Origin: Arthrobacter sp. B6 | GTDB taxonomy: Bacteria > Actinomycetota > Actinomycetes > Actinomycetales > Micrococcaceae | Direction: 5' to 3' | Assembly: GCF_001663775.1 (NCBI RefSeq) | Contig: NZ_KV467168.1 | Span: forward strand, 2,966,780 to 3,030,779 | DNA: 64,000 nucleotides | Shown here: positions 8,402 to 18,834 of the stretch, in pieces | How positions within the stretch are numbered: the stretch's first letter is position 1 | Layout of the letters: every line of letters begins with the position of its first letter | Notes under the pieces: generated by a model | The model's input: the letters and a program-made list of their open reading frames with translations, nothing else | What the model was told of the DNA's origin: nothing | Databases searched by the model: none | Made by a program: the position numbers and the translations under genes

Positions 8402-9229
8402 ATGAGCCTCGAAGAATCCCCTGACACCACCGGAAACGGCGACACCAAGGGCGCGTCCGTCATCGTCAACGCCATCGCCGTGCTGCGTACCTTCACCGCC
8501 GATGAACCGCTGCTCGGAGTCACCGAAATCGCCAACCGCGTGGGCCTGCACAAAAGCACCGTTTCCAGGATCCTGTCCACTTTTGAACAGGAACACCTCG
8601 TGGAGCGCGATCCGGAGACCCGCCGGTTCCGTCTTGGCCTGGGCCTTATTGCCGTGGCCGGCCCGCTGCTGGCCGAACTCGAAGAGCGCCGCGTGGCCTA
8701 CCCTGTCCTGCGCGAACTCACCGAACAGACCGGCGAAACGAGCGCCCTCATGGTCTGGAACGGGTCCGAGTCGATGTGCGTCGAACAAATCGCCAGCCAC
8801 CACCAGATCAAGCACACCACCCCGCTGGGAGCCCGGTACCAGGACGCCATGAGCGCCTCCGTGCAGGTCTTCCTTTCCACCGAACCTGCCGAACGTGTCA
8901 GCGCCTTGCTGCGCAGCGGGGCCATCACGTATCCGGGACTGGATGATGCCGGCCTTGACGGCTACCAGATCAAACTCGACGACGTAGGCCGCCGCGGATG
9001 GGCCATCAACTACGGCGAATCATCCATCGACGAAGTGGGCGTGGCTGCACCCGTGTATGACCACCGCGGGGCCGTTGTGGCAGCGGTCCTGATCCCGGCT
9101 CCCCGGTTCCGCGTCTCACGGGAAAGACTGCAAGGTCTGGGAGAAGCGTGCGCGGCAGCTGCACACCGGGTCACCAGCCGACTCGGAGGACGCGCACCCG
9201 CGGCTTCAGGTCAGGCCGGCCCGCAGTAG
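8402..9229 (+). CDS. IclR-family transcriptional regulator
   Basis: About 275 aa. An N-terminal winged helix (SVIVNAIAVLRTF, then LGVTEIANRVGLHKSTVSRI) is followed by the IclR effector domain (GLIAVAGPLLAELEERR onward). IclR proteins often govern small catabolic operons from an adjacent gene, so control of the transporter-creatinase pair is likely, with the TGCAAC cluster as candidate target. The start is unsettled: ATG codons at 8387, 8390 and 8402 are in frame and none has a strong ribosome site. The upstream terminator implies its own promoter in a gap of under 35 nt, or read-through. Confidence 0.85.
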   Translation: MSLEESPDTTGNGDTKGASVIVNAIAVLRTFTADEPLLGVTEIANRVGLHKSTVSRILSTFEQEHLVERDPETRRFRLGLGLIAVAGPLLAELEERRVAYPVLRELTEQTGETSALMVWNGSESMCVEQIASHHQIKHTTPLGARYQDAMSASVQVFLSTEPAERVSALLRSGAITYPGLDDAGLDGYQIKLDDVGRRGWAINYGESSIDEVGVAAPVYDHRGAVVAAVLIPAPRFRVSRERLQGLGEACAAAAHRVTSRLGGRAPAASGQAGPQ

Positions 9230-9262
9230 CCCTCCGGGGCGTGCCGCCAGCCGCGGGGCTGG

Positions 9263-10342
9263 CTAGGCCGGGGCCAGTACTCGTACGGAGTCCCGTTCGA
9301 CGGTGGGACAGTTGATTTTGGCGGGGCCACTGGCCTGTGGTTCTTCCAGGCCCAGCAGCGTCCTCACTCCGGCCGCGCCCAGTTCGTAGTGGGGGAGGGA
9401 GACGGTGGAAAGCGGCGGCCGGAGGTGGGCTGCGATGACTTCCTGGTTGTCGAATCCCACCACGGCCATGTCGTCCGGGATGGAGAGGCCGTGTTCGCGC
9501 AGCCCGTCGTAGAGTCCCATCGCCATTCGGTCGTTGTAGCAGTACACGGCCGTGACATTGCGTTTGAGGAGTTCCTCGGTAGCCCCGTAGCCGCCCTCCT
9601 GGTCCGGATAGGCTTCAAGGACCAGGCTCTCGTCGAAGGGAATGCCTTCTGCTTCCAGGGCTTCCCGGTAGCCCCGCAGCCGTCCGTCCTTCGCCGGGGC
9701 GGGGATAGTGGCGTTGATGAAGGCGATCCTGCGGTGGCCGTGCTTGAGCAGCACCTCGGTGGCTGAACGGCCGCCTTGCGTTTCATCCGGCACGACAGCC
9801 CGGGCGCCGGGTTCCGTCGAAAAACAGTTGACGAGGACGAAGTCCGACTCCCGGAGGGAGTTGGGTATTTCCGTGGCCCGGTGGAACCAGGTTGAGTAGA
9901 GGATCCCGCGGACCTTGTACTCGAGCATCATGGCGATCGCATCCGTCTCAAGCTCGCGGTTGCCTTCGGTGTTGGCGATGAGAAGGGCGTACCCGTGCTT
10001 CCAGGCCTCGTCCTGGGCGCCGTGGATGATCTGGCCGGCGAACGGGGTGGTGGCGATGGCGTCGGCGACGAGGCCGATGAACCGGGAACTCCCGCTGACG
10101 AGGGTTTGGGCCATGGCGTTGGGCCGGTAGCCCAGGTCCCGGATCGCGTCCCGTACCCGTTTGCGGGTCTCGTCGGAAATCCGGGCGGCCTTTTTCTTGT
10201 TCACCACCAGGGAGACGGTGGCTGTGGAGACGCCGGCAGCCTCGGCTACCTGACGCAGGGTGACGGGCTGGGCGCGCTGGGTCTGTCTCAACGGGACGGC
10301 AGCGTCCGCTGGCGTGTCCGAATTGTTCTCCTGCGAATCCAT
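9263..10342 (-). CDS. LacI-family transcriptional regulator
   Basis: A 359-aa repressor with the LacI helix-turn-helix near residues 28-55 (TLRQVAEAAGVSTATVSLVVN), the hinge region, and a periplasmic-binding-protein-like sugar domain. GGAGGG just before the ATG at 10342 fixes the start; a longer reading to 10384 would overlap the upstream permease. It is the last gene of a leftward sugar operon (GH32, binding protein, two permeases, LacI) and probably represses it through the two identical operator cores upstream of GH32. Confidence 0.92.
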   Translation of the reverse strand: MDSQENNSDTPADAAVPLRQTQRAQPVTLRQVAEAAGVSTATVSLVVNKKKAARISDETRKRVRDAIRDLGYRPNAMAQTLVSGSSRFIGLVADAIATTPFAGQIIHGAQDEAWKHGYALLIANTEGNRELETDAIAMMLEYKVRGILYSTWFHRATEIPNSLRESDFVLVNCFSTEPGARAVVPDETQGGRSATEVLLKHGHRRIAFINATIPAPAKDGRLRGYREALEAEGIPFDESLVLEAYPDQEGGYGATEELLKRNVTAVYCYNDRMAMGLYDGLREHGLSIPDDMAVVGFDNQEVIAAHLRPPLSTVSLPHYELGAAGVRTLLGLEEPQASGPAKINCPTVERDSVRVLAPA

Positions 10343-10380
10343 GTGCCCTCCTTCAGGAGTATATCGGCCTGCTGGCGCTG

Positions 10381-11286
10381 TCATCCCTTGCTCGCCCCGC
10401 TCTCCAGGCCCTGGATCATTGCCTTGTTGAGCACGAGGAAGACCAGCAGCAGGGGAGTTATGGTGACACAGACGGCGGCGAACGTGGCCGTCCAGTCGGT
10501 CTTGCCCATGGCCCCGATGTAGTTCTGCAGGCCCAACGGGATGGTCTTCAGCCCCTCGGAGAGGACGAAGGTGTTGGCGAAGATGAAGTCGTTCCAGATG
10601 AAGATGCTGTTGACCAGCACAACTGTGACGACGGTGTTCACTGAGAGGGGGAGGGTGATAAGCCCGAAGATTCGGTAGGGCCCTGCTCCGTCAAGGGAAG
10701 CCGCCTCATACGTTTCCCGCGGGATGTACTCAAAGAAGGAACAAAAGAGGTAGATCGACATCGGAAGGGCGAAGCCGGCCAGGGGGATGATCATCGACGG
10801 GTAGGTGTCGAGCAAGTTGATCGAGGCGTAGTCGATGAAGAGCGGAACGAGAGCGATCTGGACGGGCACGATGATGCCGATCAGGAACAGGCTGCGGACG
10901 AACCTGCTGAAGCGGAAGCCCAGAACCTGAAGCGCGTAGGCGGCCATCATTCCCAAGACCACAATCAGAAGGTTGGCGCCCATCGTGACGATGAAGCTGT
11001 TGAGGATGTTCATCCCGAGGTTGCCGGTCTCGAAGGCCCGGGCGTAGTTGTCGAACGTGATCGCTTTGGGGAGTGCGAACGGGTCGCCCGTCGCGAAGTC
11101 GTGTTCGGTGCGCAGGCTGGTGATGAACAGCCAGGCCAACGGGTAAACCTGCATGATGACGATGAGGGCAATGAGCACTCTCGACAGTGTGCGGTGGAGG
11201 CTGGGCTTGCGCCGCCTGCGCACTGGCGGCGGGCTGTCTGATGGGGCGGCAAGGGGCCTGGTAACCGGAGCTGCTGGCGCGGTCAT
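10381..11286 (-). CDS. Carbohydrate ABC transporter permease (MalG/CUT1 type)
   Basis: A 301-aa inner-membrane permease with six predicted helices and the cytoplasmic EAA loop (YEAASLDGAGPYRIFGLITLP). The ATG at 11286 overlaps the stop of the partner permease as ATGA (11283-11286), so translation is coupled. It should pair with the MalF-type permease to import the sugar presented by the upstream lipoprotein. An arginine-rich N-terminal tail (VRRRRKPSLHR) precedes the first helix. No ATPase gene lies in the cluster; a shared MsiK-type ATPase elsewhere is likely. Confidence 0.9.
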   Translation of the reverse strand: MTAPAAPVTRPLAAPSDSPPPVRRRRKPSLHRTLSRVLIALIVIMQVYPLAWLFITSLRTEHDFATGDPFALPKAITFDNYARAFETGNLGMNILNSFIVTMGANLLIVVLGMMAAYALQVLGFRFSRFVRSLFLIGIIVPVQIALVPLFIDYASINLLDTYPSMIIPLAGFALPMSIYLFCSFFEYIPRETYEAASLDGAGPYRIFGLITLPLSVNTVVTVVLVNSIFIWNDFIFANTFVLSEGLKTIPLGLQNYIGAMGKTDWTATFAAVCVTITPLLLVFLVLNKAMIQGLESGASKG

Positions 11287-12164
11287 GCGTCCGCCTTTCG
11301 TTTGAGCATGAAGAGGATGAGCCCGACGGCGACCAGGCACTCGACGACGATGAACACGGCGATGGTACTGGCGTATCCGAAGTCGGTACTGGTGAAAGCC
11401 GTCTTGTACATGTACGTGGTCAGTAGCTCGGAGGACTGTCCGGGGCCGCCGTTCGTCATGAGGTACGGGATGTCGAATCCGCGCAGGCCGTAGGTTGTAG
11501 CCATGATCGTGGTGGTGATCCAGACGGGCATGATGTGGGGGAAGCGGATCTTGGTGAACAGCTGCCAGCGGGAGGCGCCGTCAAGGCGGGCAGCTTCCTC
11601 AAGTTCCTTCGGGACGGACAGCAGTGCCGCATAGATGATGAGCATGTAAAGACCGGTGAACCGCCATCCCTCCGGGGCCGATACGGCTGCGAGCACCGTG
11701 TTGATGTCCGAGAGCCAGGGGCGTTCCAGGGCGCCGAGGCCGATCCAGTGGAGAAGCTGATTGAGGAGGCCCACCGGTTCGATCGAGTAGATCCGCACGA
11801 AGAGGAACGCGATGGCCACCGTGGAAATGACGGCCGGCAGGAGGTAAAGGGTCTTGATGAGCTCGCGGCCTCGTCGCATTGAGGTGAGGAGGCTGGCGAC
11901 GAGCAGGGCGCCGCCGAGCTGCAGGACCAGGCAGATCGCGAGGTAGCCGAGGGCATTGAAGAACGAGCGCCAGAAGATGTCGTCCGCGGTGAGCATCCGG
12001 ACATAGTTGGCGAGCCCCACGAACTCCATGTCGCTGATGCCGTTCCAGGAAAAGAAGCTCAGGAACAGCGACTGCATGATGGGGAACAGCACTGCGACGC
12101 CGTAAAGCAGCAGGGGTGGGAGCAGGAAGACCAGGACGGAGAGTCGTGACCTGTTGGGAAGCAT
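11283..12164 (-). CDS. Carbohydrate ABC transporter permease (MalF/CUT1 type)
   Basis: A 293-aa permease starting MLPNRSRLSVLVFLLPPLLLYG with six hydrophobic segments and the EAA-like loop EEAARLDGASRWQLFTKIRFP. It forms the transmembrane pore with the downstream MalG-type subunit, which it overlaps by 4 nt. The binding-protein gene ends 42 nt upstream. Sugar specificity is inferred to be fructo-oligosaccharide or sucrose-like from the GH32 enzyme in the same operon. Confidence 0.9.
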   Translation of the reverse strand: MLPNRSRLSVLVFLLPPLLLYGVAVLFPIMQSLFLSFFSWNGISDMEFVGLANYVRMLTADDIFWRSFFNALGYLAICLVLQLGGALLVASLLTSMRRGRELIKTLYLLPAVISTVAIAFLFVRIYSIEPVGLLNQLLHWIGLGALERPWLSDINTVLAAVSAPEGWRFTGLYMLIIYAALLSVPKELEEAARLDGASRWQLFTKIRFPHIMPVWITTTIMATTYGLRGFDIPYLMTNGGPGQSSELLTTYMYKTAFTSTDFGYASTIAVFIVVECLVAVGLILFMLKRKADA

Positions 12165-12206
12165 GGCCGGCCTTTCGGGTGGGGGCCGTAGCCCCCACCG
12201 CTGTGG

Positions 12207-13544
12207 TTACTTGAAGAACTTCGGGGCGTTCTGCGCGATGGTGCTGTCCATCGTGCTGGTGAACTGTTCGGGCGTGATGTTGCCCTGGACGAGGAGCACC
12301 AGCTCCTGCTGAAGCCGGCCGTTGGTGGTGGGGTCGAGCTGGGTGTCCCACGGCATGGCCTGCTTGTCCCCGAGGTCGTTGGCCATTTCCAGGGCCTTCT
12401 TGTACAACGGCGTGGCATTAGCCGGAACGACCGTTTCCACGTTGGTGGTCGGAGAAAGCGCACCGGTGGCGGCGTATTCGGACGGGTACTTCTCCAGGGC
12501 GAACTTCAGGAAGTCGCTCACCAGCGGGTCATACGTTTTGGAGTTGACGGCCATCCCGATGCCGGATGGGGAAACGAACTCATTGGCCGCGGTGACGGAC
12601 CCTTCAGTTGTCGGCAGGGTGAAGAAGTCGATGTCATCGCGCACGTCAGGATTGAGCTTGTCAGTTGCCAGGCTTGGCAGCTCCCAGGTGCCGATGTTGT
12701 ACATCGCCGCCTGGCCTGAGGTGAACTGGTTCTGAGCGTCGGAGTAGCCCTGTGAGGAGAAGCCGTCCTGGAAGCACTTGGCCTTGCCAAGCGAAGCCAG
12801 CCATTCGACGGCCTTCTGGCCTGCCGGGTCAGTGAACTTCGCTTCGCCCTTCTTCAGTTTCTGGATGTACTCCGGTCCGGCTTCACGGAACGGCTGGTAG
12901 GCGACATACCGTTCCAGGGGCCATTGGTCCTGGCCGTCGATGGCGATCGGCGTGATGCCGGCGCCGCGCAGGGCGGTGCACATGGCGGGGATGTCATCGA
13001 GGGACTTCGGGACGGAGACGCCGGCCTTCTGCAGCAGTTCCTTGTTGTACCAGATGAACTCCAGCTCGAACTGGAAGGGGATCATGTGCAGGGATCCGTC
13101 GTCGAAGCGCTGGTAATCCAGTGCGCTGGGCCGGTAGTCGTCGTAGACATCCAGGGACTTCAGCAGCTTCTCGGCGTCGACCATCTTTCCTTGCTTGGCC
13201 AGCTGCTGGGCAAAGGGTGTGGCGTCCGTATCGAACAGCTCCGGAAGTTTGTTGGCAGCGGCCAGGGTCTCGAGTTTCTGGATGTACGACGGCCTGTCCG
13301 GGGTGGTGATCAGGTTGAGCGAGAATCCCGGGTGGTCCTTGGCGTAGTCGTCCGCGAGTTTCTTCATGATGTTGATGACGGCGCCGTCGGCCGGGCGGGA
13401 CAGAAGCCACGAAATTTCCCGGGGCTTGATTTCTCCGGTTGGGCTGACGTTCGAGGGGTCGGAGGCCCCTCCGCCTCCGCCGCAGGCTGTGAGGGCCAGG
13501 GCGGTGATGGCTGCCACGGCGGCAGCTCGTAACGATCTATTCAT
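12207..13544 (-). CDS. Extracellular sugar-binding lipoprotein (CUT1 family)
   Basis: A 445-aa solute-binding protein. The signal peptide MNRSLRAAAVAAITALALTAC ends in a lipobox (LTAC), so cysteine 21 should be acylated and the protein tethered outside the membrane. A glycine-rich linker follows (GGGGGASD). The remainder has the family 1 binding-protein pattern, including conserved aromatic positions for sugar stacking (ELEFIWYNKELLQKAGV). It lies between GH32 and the permeases in one operon, supplying substrate to the permease pair. Confidence 0.92.
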   Translation of the reverse strand: MNRSLRAAAVAAITALALTACGGGGGASDPSNVSPTGEIKPREISWLLSRPADGAVINIMKKLADDYAKDHPGFSLNLITTPDRPSYIQKLETLAAANKLPELFDTDATPFAQQLAKQGKMVDAEKLLKSLDVYDDYRPSALDYQRFDDGSLHMIPFQFELEFIWYNKELLQKAGVSVPKSLDDIPAMCTALRGAGITPIAIDGQDQWPLERYVAYQPFREAGPEYIQKLKKGEAKFTDPAGQKAVEWLASLGKAKCFQDGFSSQGYSDAQNQFTSGQAAMYNIGTWELPSLATDKLNPDVRDDIDFFTLPTTEGSVTAANEFVSPSGIGMAVNSKTYDPLVSDFLKFALEKYPSEYAATGALSPTTNVETVVPANATPLYKKALEMANDLGDKQAMPWDTQLDPTTNGRLQQELVLLVQGNITPEQFTSTMDSTIAQNAPKFFK

Positions 13545-13590
13545 AACGGCAATCTCCTTTGATTGGAGCGGAGGATGGGCTGGAGGCTAT

Positions 13591-15027
13591 TCAGTTGTCT
13601 GTGCGCTTGCGTATTTCAAGTTCGGTGACGCTGACGGATCCTTCTCCGGCGAAGACACCGATCCGGCCGTCGGGATGGTCGTAGATCCTGGTGCTGAGGG
13701 AAACCTGCCGGTCCAGCACGGCGACTAACAGGTCCCCGTCCACAACAACTTCGAGGGTGTGTTCTCCGGGCCCCAGATCGCAGGGCCGCTCCAGCTCGAG
13801 GTCGAAGGGAACGTCGCCTGAAACATGCCATTGGGCGTTGCCGGTGACTTCCCGCGGCCAACGGTCGAATACCATACGGCCGCGCTTGGGCTCGAGGCGG
13901 AGAACGTAGGAACGGTCTCCGTCGGCGCTGGAGCGCAGCAGGAGGCCGCATTCCGTTGTTCCGGGTGCGATGTGCAAAACTGCCCTGGCATAAAACTGCG
14001 GTGGCAGACTTTCGCGGGACACGAGGGCTGTGTACCCGTCGGGTATATCCAGCGCGGCCGGCAACTCCTGGCCGAAGGTCACCGGAATCTCGTCCCAGAA
14101 GCTCGCCACAAGTTCGTCCGCCAAGCCGAATCCCAAGGTTCCGTCGGGGTTCTGGCGGGCTTCCAGGACTGACATCGTCCCGGCCCACTGCCAGGGCCCT
14201 TCATCGGTGTTGTCTTCCTTGCTGGCGATCCAGCCGAAGAAGAAACGGCGCCCGTCCCGCCCAGCGGTCTTGGATGCGTAAAACGCGCGGCCGTCGATAC
14301 TGTCAAGGTTCGGCACGGCCCACGGACCGTTGGGGCTCTTGGCCATGCGGTAGCGGGTCGTGAAAGATTCGGAGAACTCGGAGTAGACCATGTACCACCA
14401 GTCGCCCCAGGCGAAGACGTCCGGGCATTCATGGGTGATGTAGCGGCGTGGGTCCCAGAACGGTTCGGTGTGCTGCCACGCCATGAGGTCGCTGGAGACG
14501 CACTGGGCGATGACACCGCGGCGGCGTTCAGGTCCCGTGGAGTGACGTGCCGCCAGCAGCATCCGCCACTGGCCGGCGGTCTCGTCCCGGAAGACGAAGG
14601 GGTCCCGCCAGTCGCCGGACTCGTAGCCGTCCGGCGCGCCGAAGGTGAGTTCCGGGTGCTTCACCCAGGTCTGCATGTCGTCGGTGCTCGTGGCATGCAT
14701 TACCAGCTGAAGGGGCGCACCGTCCGGTCCGAGGTTCCGCGGGTTTTGGCCCGTGTAGAACAAATGGTGGACGCCGGTTTCATCGACGACGATGCTGCCC
14801 GTATAGGCGTTGAAGTCAAGGTCATCCTCGCCACCGTGCTGGAGGGAAACGCCCTGGTCCTCAAACTGTGTGAGGTCTTTGGTGGTGACCAGGCTCCAGG
14901 AAGTTCCCGGCTTGGGGTCTGCCCTGTCCTCGTGCAGGTAGAAGAGCCAGAACACCCCGTCCTTCTCATAGGGGATGAGGTCTCCCACCCAGCCGTCGGC
15001 GGGTTTGAAGAAAACTGAGCGATTCAT
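13591..15027 (-). CDS. Glycoside hydrolase family 32 protein (fructan/sucrose hydrolase type)
   Basis: A 478-aa cytoplasmic enzyme with the five-bladed propeller motifs of GH32 and a C-terminal beta-sandwich. The nucleophile motif, usually WMNDPNG, is here WVGDLIPY (residues 13-20; D16 nucleophile). RDP is at 141-143 and the acid/base motif ECPDVF at 200-205 (E200). No signal peptide, so it should cleave imported beta-fructosides. The divergent first motif is shared, as I recall, by a poorly characterised GH32 branch, so substrate is uncertain. First gene of the leftward operon, preceded by two LacI-type operators. Confidence 0.85.
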   Translation of the reverse strand: MNRSVFFKPADGWVGDLIPYEKDGVFWLFYLHEDRADPKPGTSWSLVTTKDLTQFEDQGVSLQHGGEDDLDFNAYTGSIVVDETGVHHLFYTGQNPRNLGPDGAPLQLVMHATSTDDMQTWVKHPELTFGAPDGYESGDWRDPFVFRDETAGQWRMLLAARHSTGPERRRGVIAQCVSSDLMAWQHTEPFWDPRRYITHECPDVFAWGDWWYMVYSEFSESFTTRYRMAKSPNGPWAVPNLDSIDGRAFYASKTAGRDGRRFFFGWIASKEDNTDEGPWQWAGTMSVLEARQNPDGTLGFGLADELVASFWDEIPVTFGQELPAALDIPDGYTALVSRESLPPQFYARAVLHIAPGTTECGLLLRSSADGDRSYVLRLEPKRGRMVFDRWPREVTGNAQWHVSGDVPFDLELERPCDLGPGEHTLEVVVDGDLLVAVLDRQVSLSTRIYDHPDGRIGVFAGEGSVSVTELEIRKRTDN

Positions 15028-15050
15028 CGGCTCTGATGTCCAATCTGCTT

Positions 15051-15106
15051 AAGCGTTTTACCAAGGTTCACGATACTGCCGCCCCTGATTCCGATCAAGC
15101 GTTTTA
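15051..15106. promoter_or_regulatory. Two LacI-type operator cores upstream of GH32
   Basis: AAGCGTTTTA occurs at 15051-15060 and again at 15097-15106, 46 bp apart, inside TTAAGCGTTTTA-like pseudo-palindromes with a central CG, the usual design of LacI-family sites. Both lie upstream of the GH32 start (15027). Two sites at this spacing would suit a looping tetramer or two dimers of the operon's own LacI protein. Confidence 0.6.
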
Positions 15107-15143
15107 GCAAACTTTTTCAGGTGGACGATCATAGACTCGCCGA

Positions 15144-15834
15144 ATGACTGATAACCGGACCGCGGTCGACTGGGATTCTGCACGGGCGAGCAACCGTGAC
15201 AACCGGGAAGACAGGGTTCCCCTGCACGAAGAGGCGTACGGGACCAGCGCCTTGGACGATCCCAACCATCTGACCGGCGTCATCTGGACGGACCTGGCCG
15301 CACTGGAGCCCTTTCTCCCGGGCGGCACGGTCTCCGGCCTGGATGTGTGTCATCTCCAGTGCCACATAGGCACCGACACGCTTTCCCTGGCCAGGGCGGG
15401 AGCCCGAATCACCGGAGTGGACTTCTCGCTGGGCAGCCCAGGTTGCAGGGCTCTTGCGGGCTGGAGGAACGTTCTACATCCGCGACGGGCACCCCGCGCT
15501 CTACGCCATTGATGAGCATGCCGACGGGCTGCAGCTCCGGTATCCGTACTTTGGCAACGGTGACGCGCAGCTATGGGACGACGAGTCCACCTACGCCGGA
15601 GATGGCAAGGTTGCCCACTCCAGGACGTATCAATGGGCGCATCCTTTATCCGAAATCATCAACTCCCTGATCGGGGTGGGGCTGCAGATTCTTCGCGTCA
15701 GCGAGGACAACACACTCCCGTGGAAGTTCGCGCCACGCATGGTGGAGGTGCCAGGCGGGTTCGCGTGGCCGGAATCCGAGCGTGACCTTCTGCCTTGTAC
15801 CCACACGATCATCGCCCGGAAGGCGGGCACGTAG
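15144..15834 (+). pseudogene. SAM-dependent methyltransferase with internal deletion and frameshift
   Basis: The 5' part (15144 to about 15435) encodes a class I methyltransferase start with the SAM-binding motif GLDVCHLQCHIGTDTLSL and then GARITGVDFS. The 3' part lies in another frame (about 15440-15834), beginning GLLRAGGTFYIRDGHPAL, the usual post-motif segment, and ending ARKAGT. In intact relatives roughly 40-60 residues, including the middle strands of the Rossmann fold, separate these blocks; here they directly abut. The deletion left the frames mismatched, so no functional enzyme is expected. A start at 15144 is divergent from the GH32 gene. Confidence 0.75.
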
Positions 15835-15849
15835 GCGAAGCGTGCCCGC
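15823..15849 (+). terminator. Hairpin at the methyltransferase stop codon
   Basis: GCGGGCACG and CGTGCCCGC form a perfect 9-bp stem around a loop containing the stop codon. There is no T-run, so it is a terminator candidate or simple palindrome. Confidence 0.35.
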
Positions 15850-15857
15850 CGTGGTGA

Positions 15858-15992
15858 TTGGCGGGCTCGCCCTGCAGTTTGGCGACGGCGGCTGGGGCCG
15901 TCCTGGCCGGAATCTTCCTCATCCTTGCCGCCCTCGCAGCGATGCTGGCGCACCTGCGTCACCTGGCCGGCGTCGCGCGTCACACGAAGTAG
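15858..15992 (+). CDS. Possible short membrane peptide or gene tail
   Basis: A 44-codon frame starting at TTG and ending at TAG encodes a hydrophobic stretch, AGAVLAGIFLILAALAAMLA, followed by a basic histidine-containing tail (HLRHLAGVARHTK). This looks like one transmembrane helix plus a cytosolic end. It could be a small membrane protein or the last helix of a lost gene. No convincing ribosome site is visible, so support is weak. Confidence 0.15.
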   Translation: MAGSPCSLATAAGAVLAGIFLILAALAAMLAHLRHLAGVARHTK

Positions 15993-16049
15993 GCGGCGGG
16001 CAGACACGCCACGGGCCGGCCGCATCAGCAGCCGGCCCGGACGTATCGG

Positions 16050-18356
<2,307 letters not shown>

Positions 18357-18441
18357 CTATGGCCGAGGCCGCGGTCGGACTCGGGCAGCCGGTCTAACCT
18401 TCCTATTTGACCACGCGCGGATGCCGCAGGGGAGGGCCAAT

Positions 18442-18729
18442 TTAACATAGGCACGCAGAGGAGCGGCCGGGCGGCGTCAGTGGTAAATACGCCGCGGGAA
18501 ACGGCCAGCTAAGGCAGAGGACTCCGCCGATGACCATGCCTACCCCGATCAGCATGACAGGGGTCAGCGCTTCGCCAAAGATGAGGGCGGCCAGCAGCAC
18601 GGTGAGTGTCACGCCCAGCGCGGCCCAGATGCCATAAGCAACCCCGAGGCCCAGGCCCTTACGGAGGACTGCAGCAAGGGCACCCGGGTCGGGTAACACC
18701 CAGAAGAGTACGGCGATGTGTCGGCACTG
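18442..18729 (-). pseudogene. SMR multidrug-efflux gene lacking its N-terminal half
   Basis: The readable part, KGLGLGVAYGIWAALGVTLT, then FGEALTPVMLIGVGMVIGGV, is the second half of a small multidrug resistance (EmrE/QacE-type) protein. Helix 1 with its essential membrane glutamate, and most of helix 2, are absent: only about 22 codons separate the conserved KG from an upstream TAA at 18730-18732. The tail also has an atypical extension (YLPLTPPGRSSACLC). A GTG at 18699 could start an 85-aa product, but it would lack the transport glutamate. It lies between katG and a divergent MFS gene. Confidence 0.65.
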
Positions 18730-18834
18730 TTAAGTTCGCTTGTGACCGCCGTCAACCGAAGTAGATATATTAGTCGCTGCATTACCGATATTTCAGCGTG
18801 CAATGTCGCACCCGAACGCTCCAGGAGACGCTTT

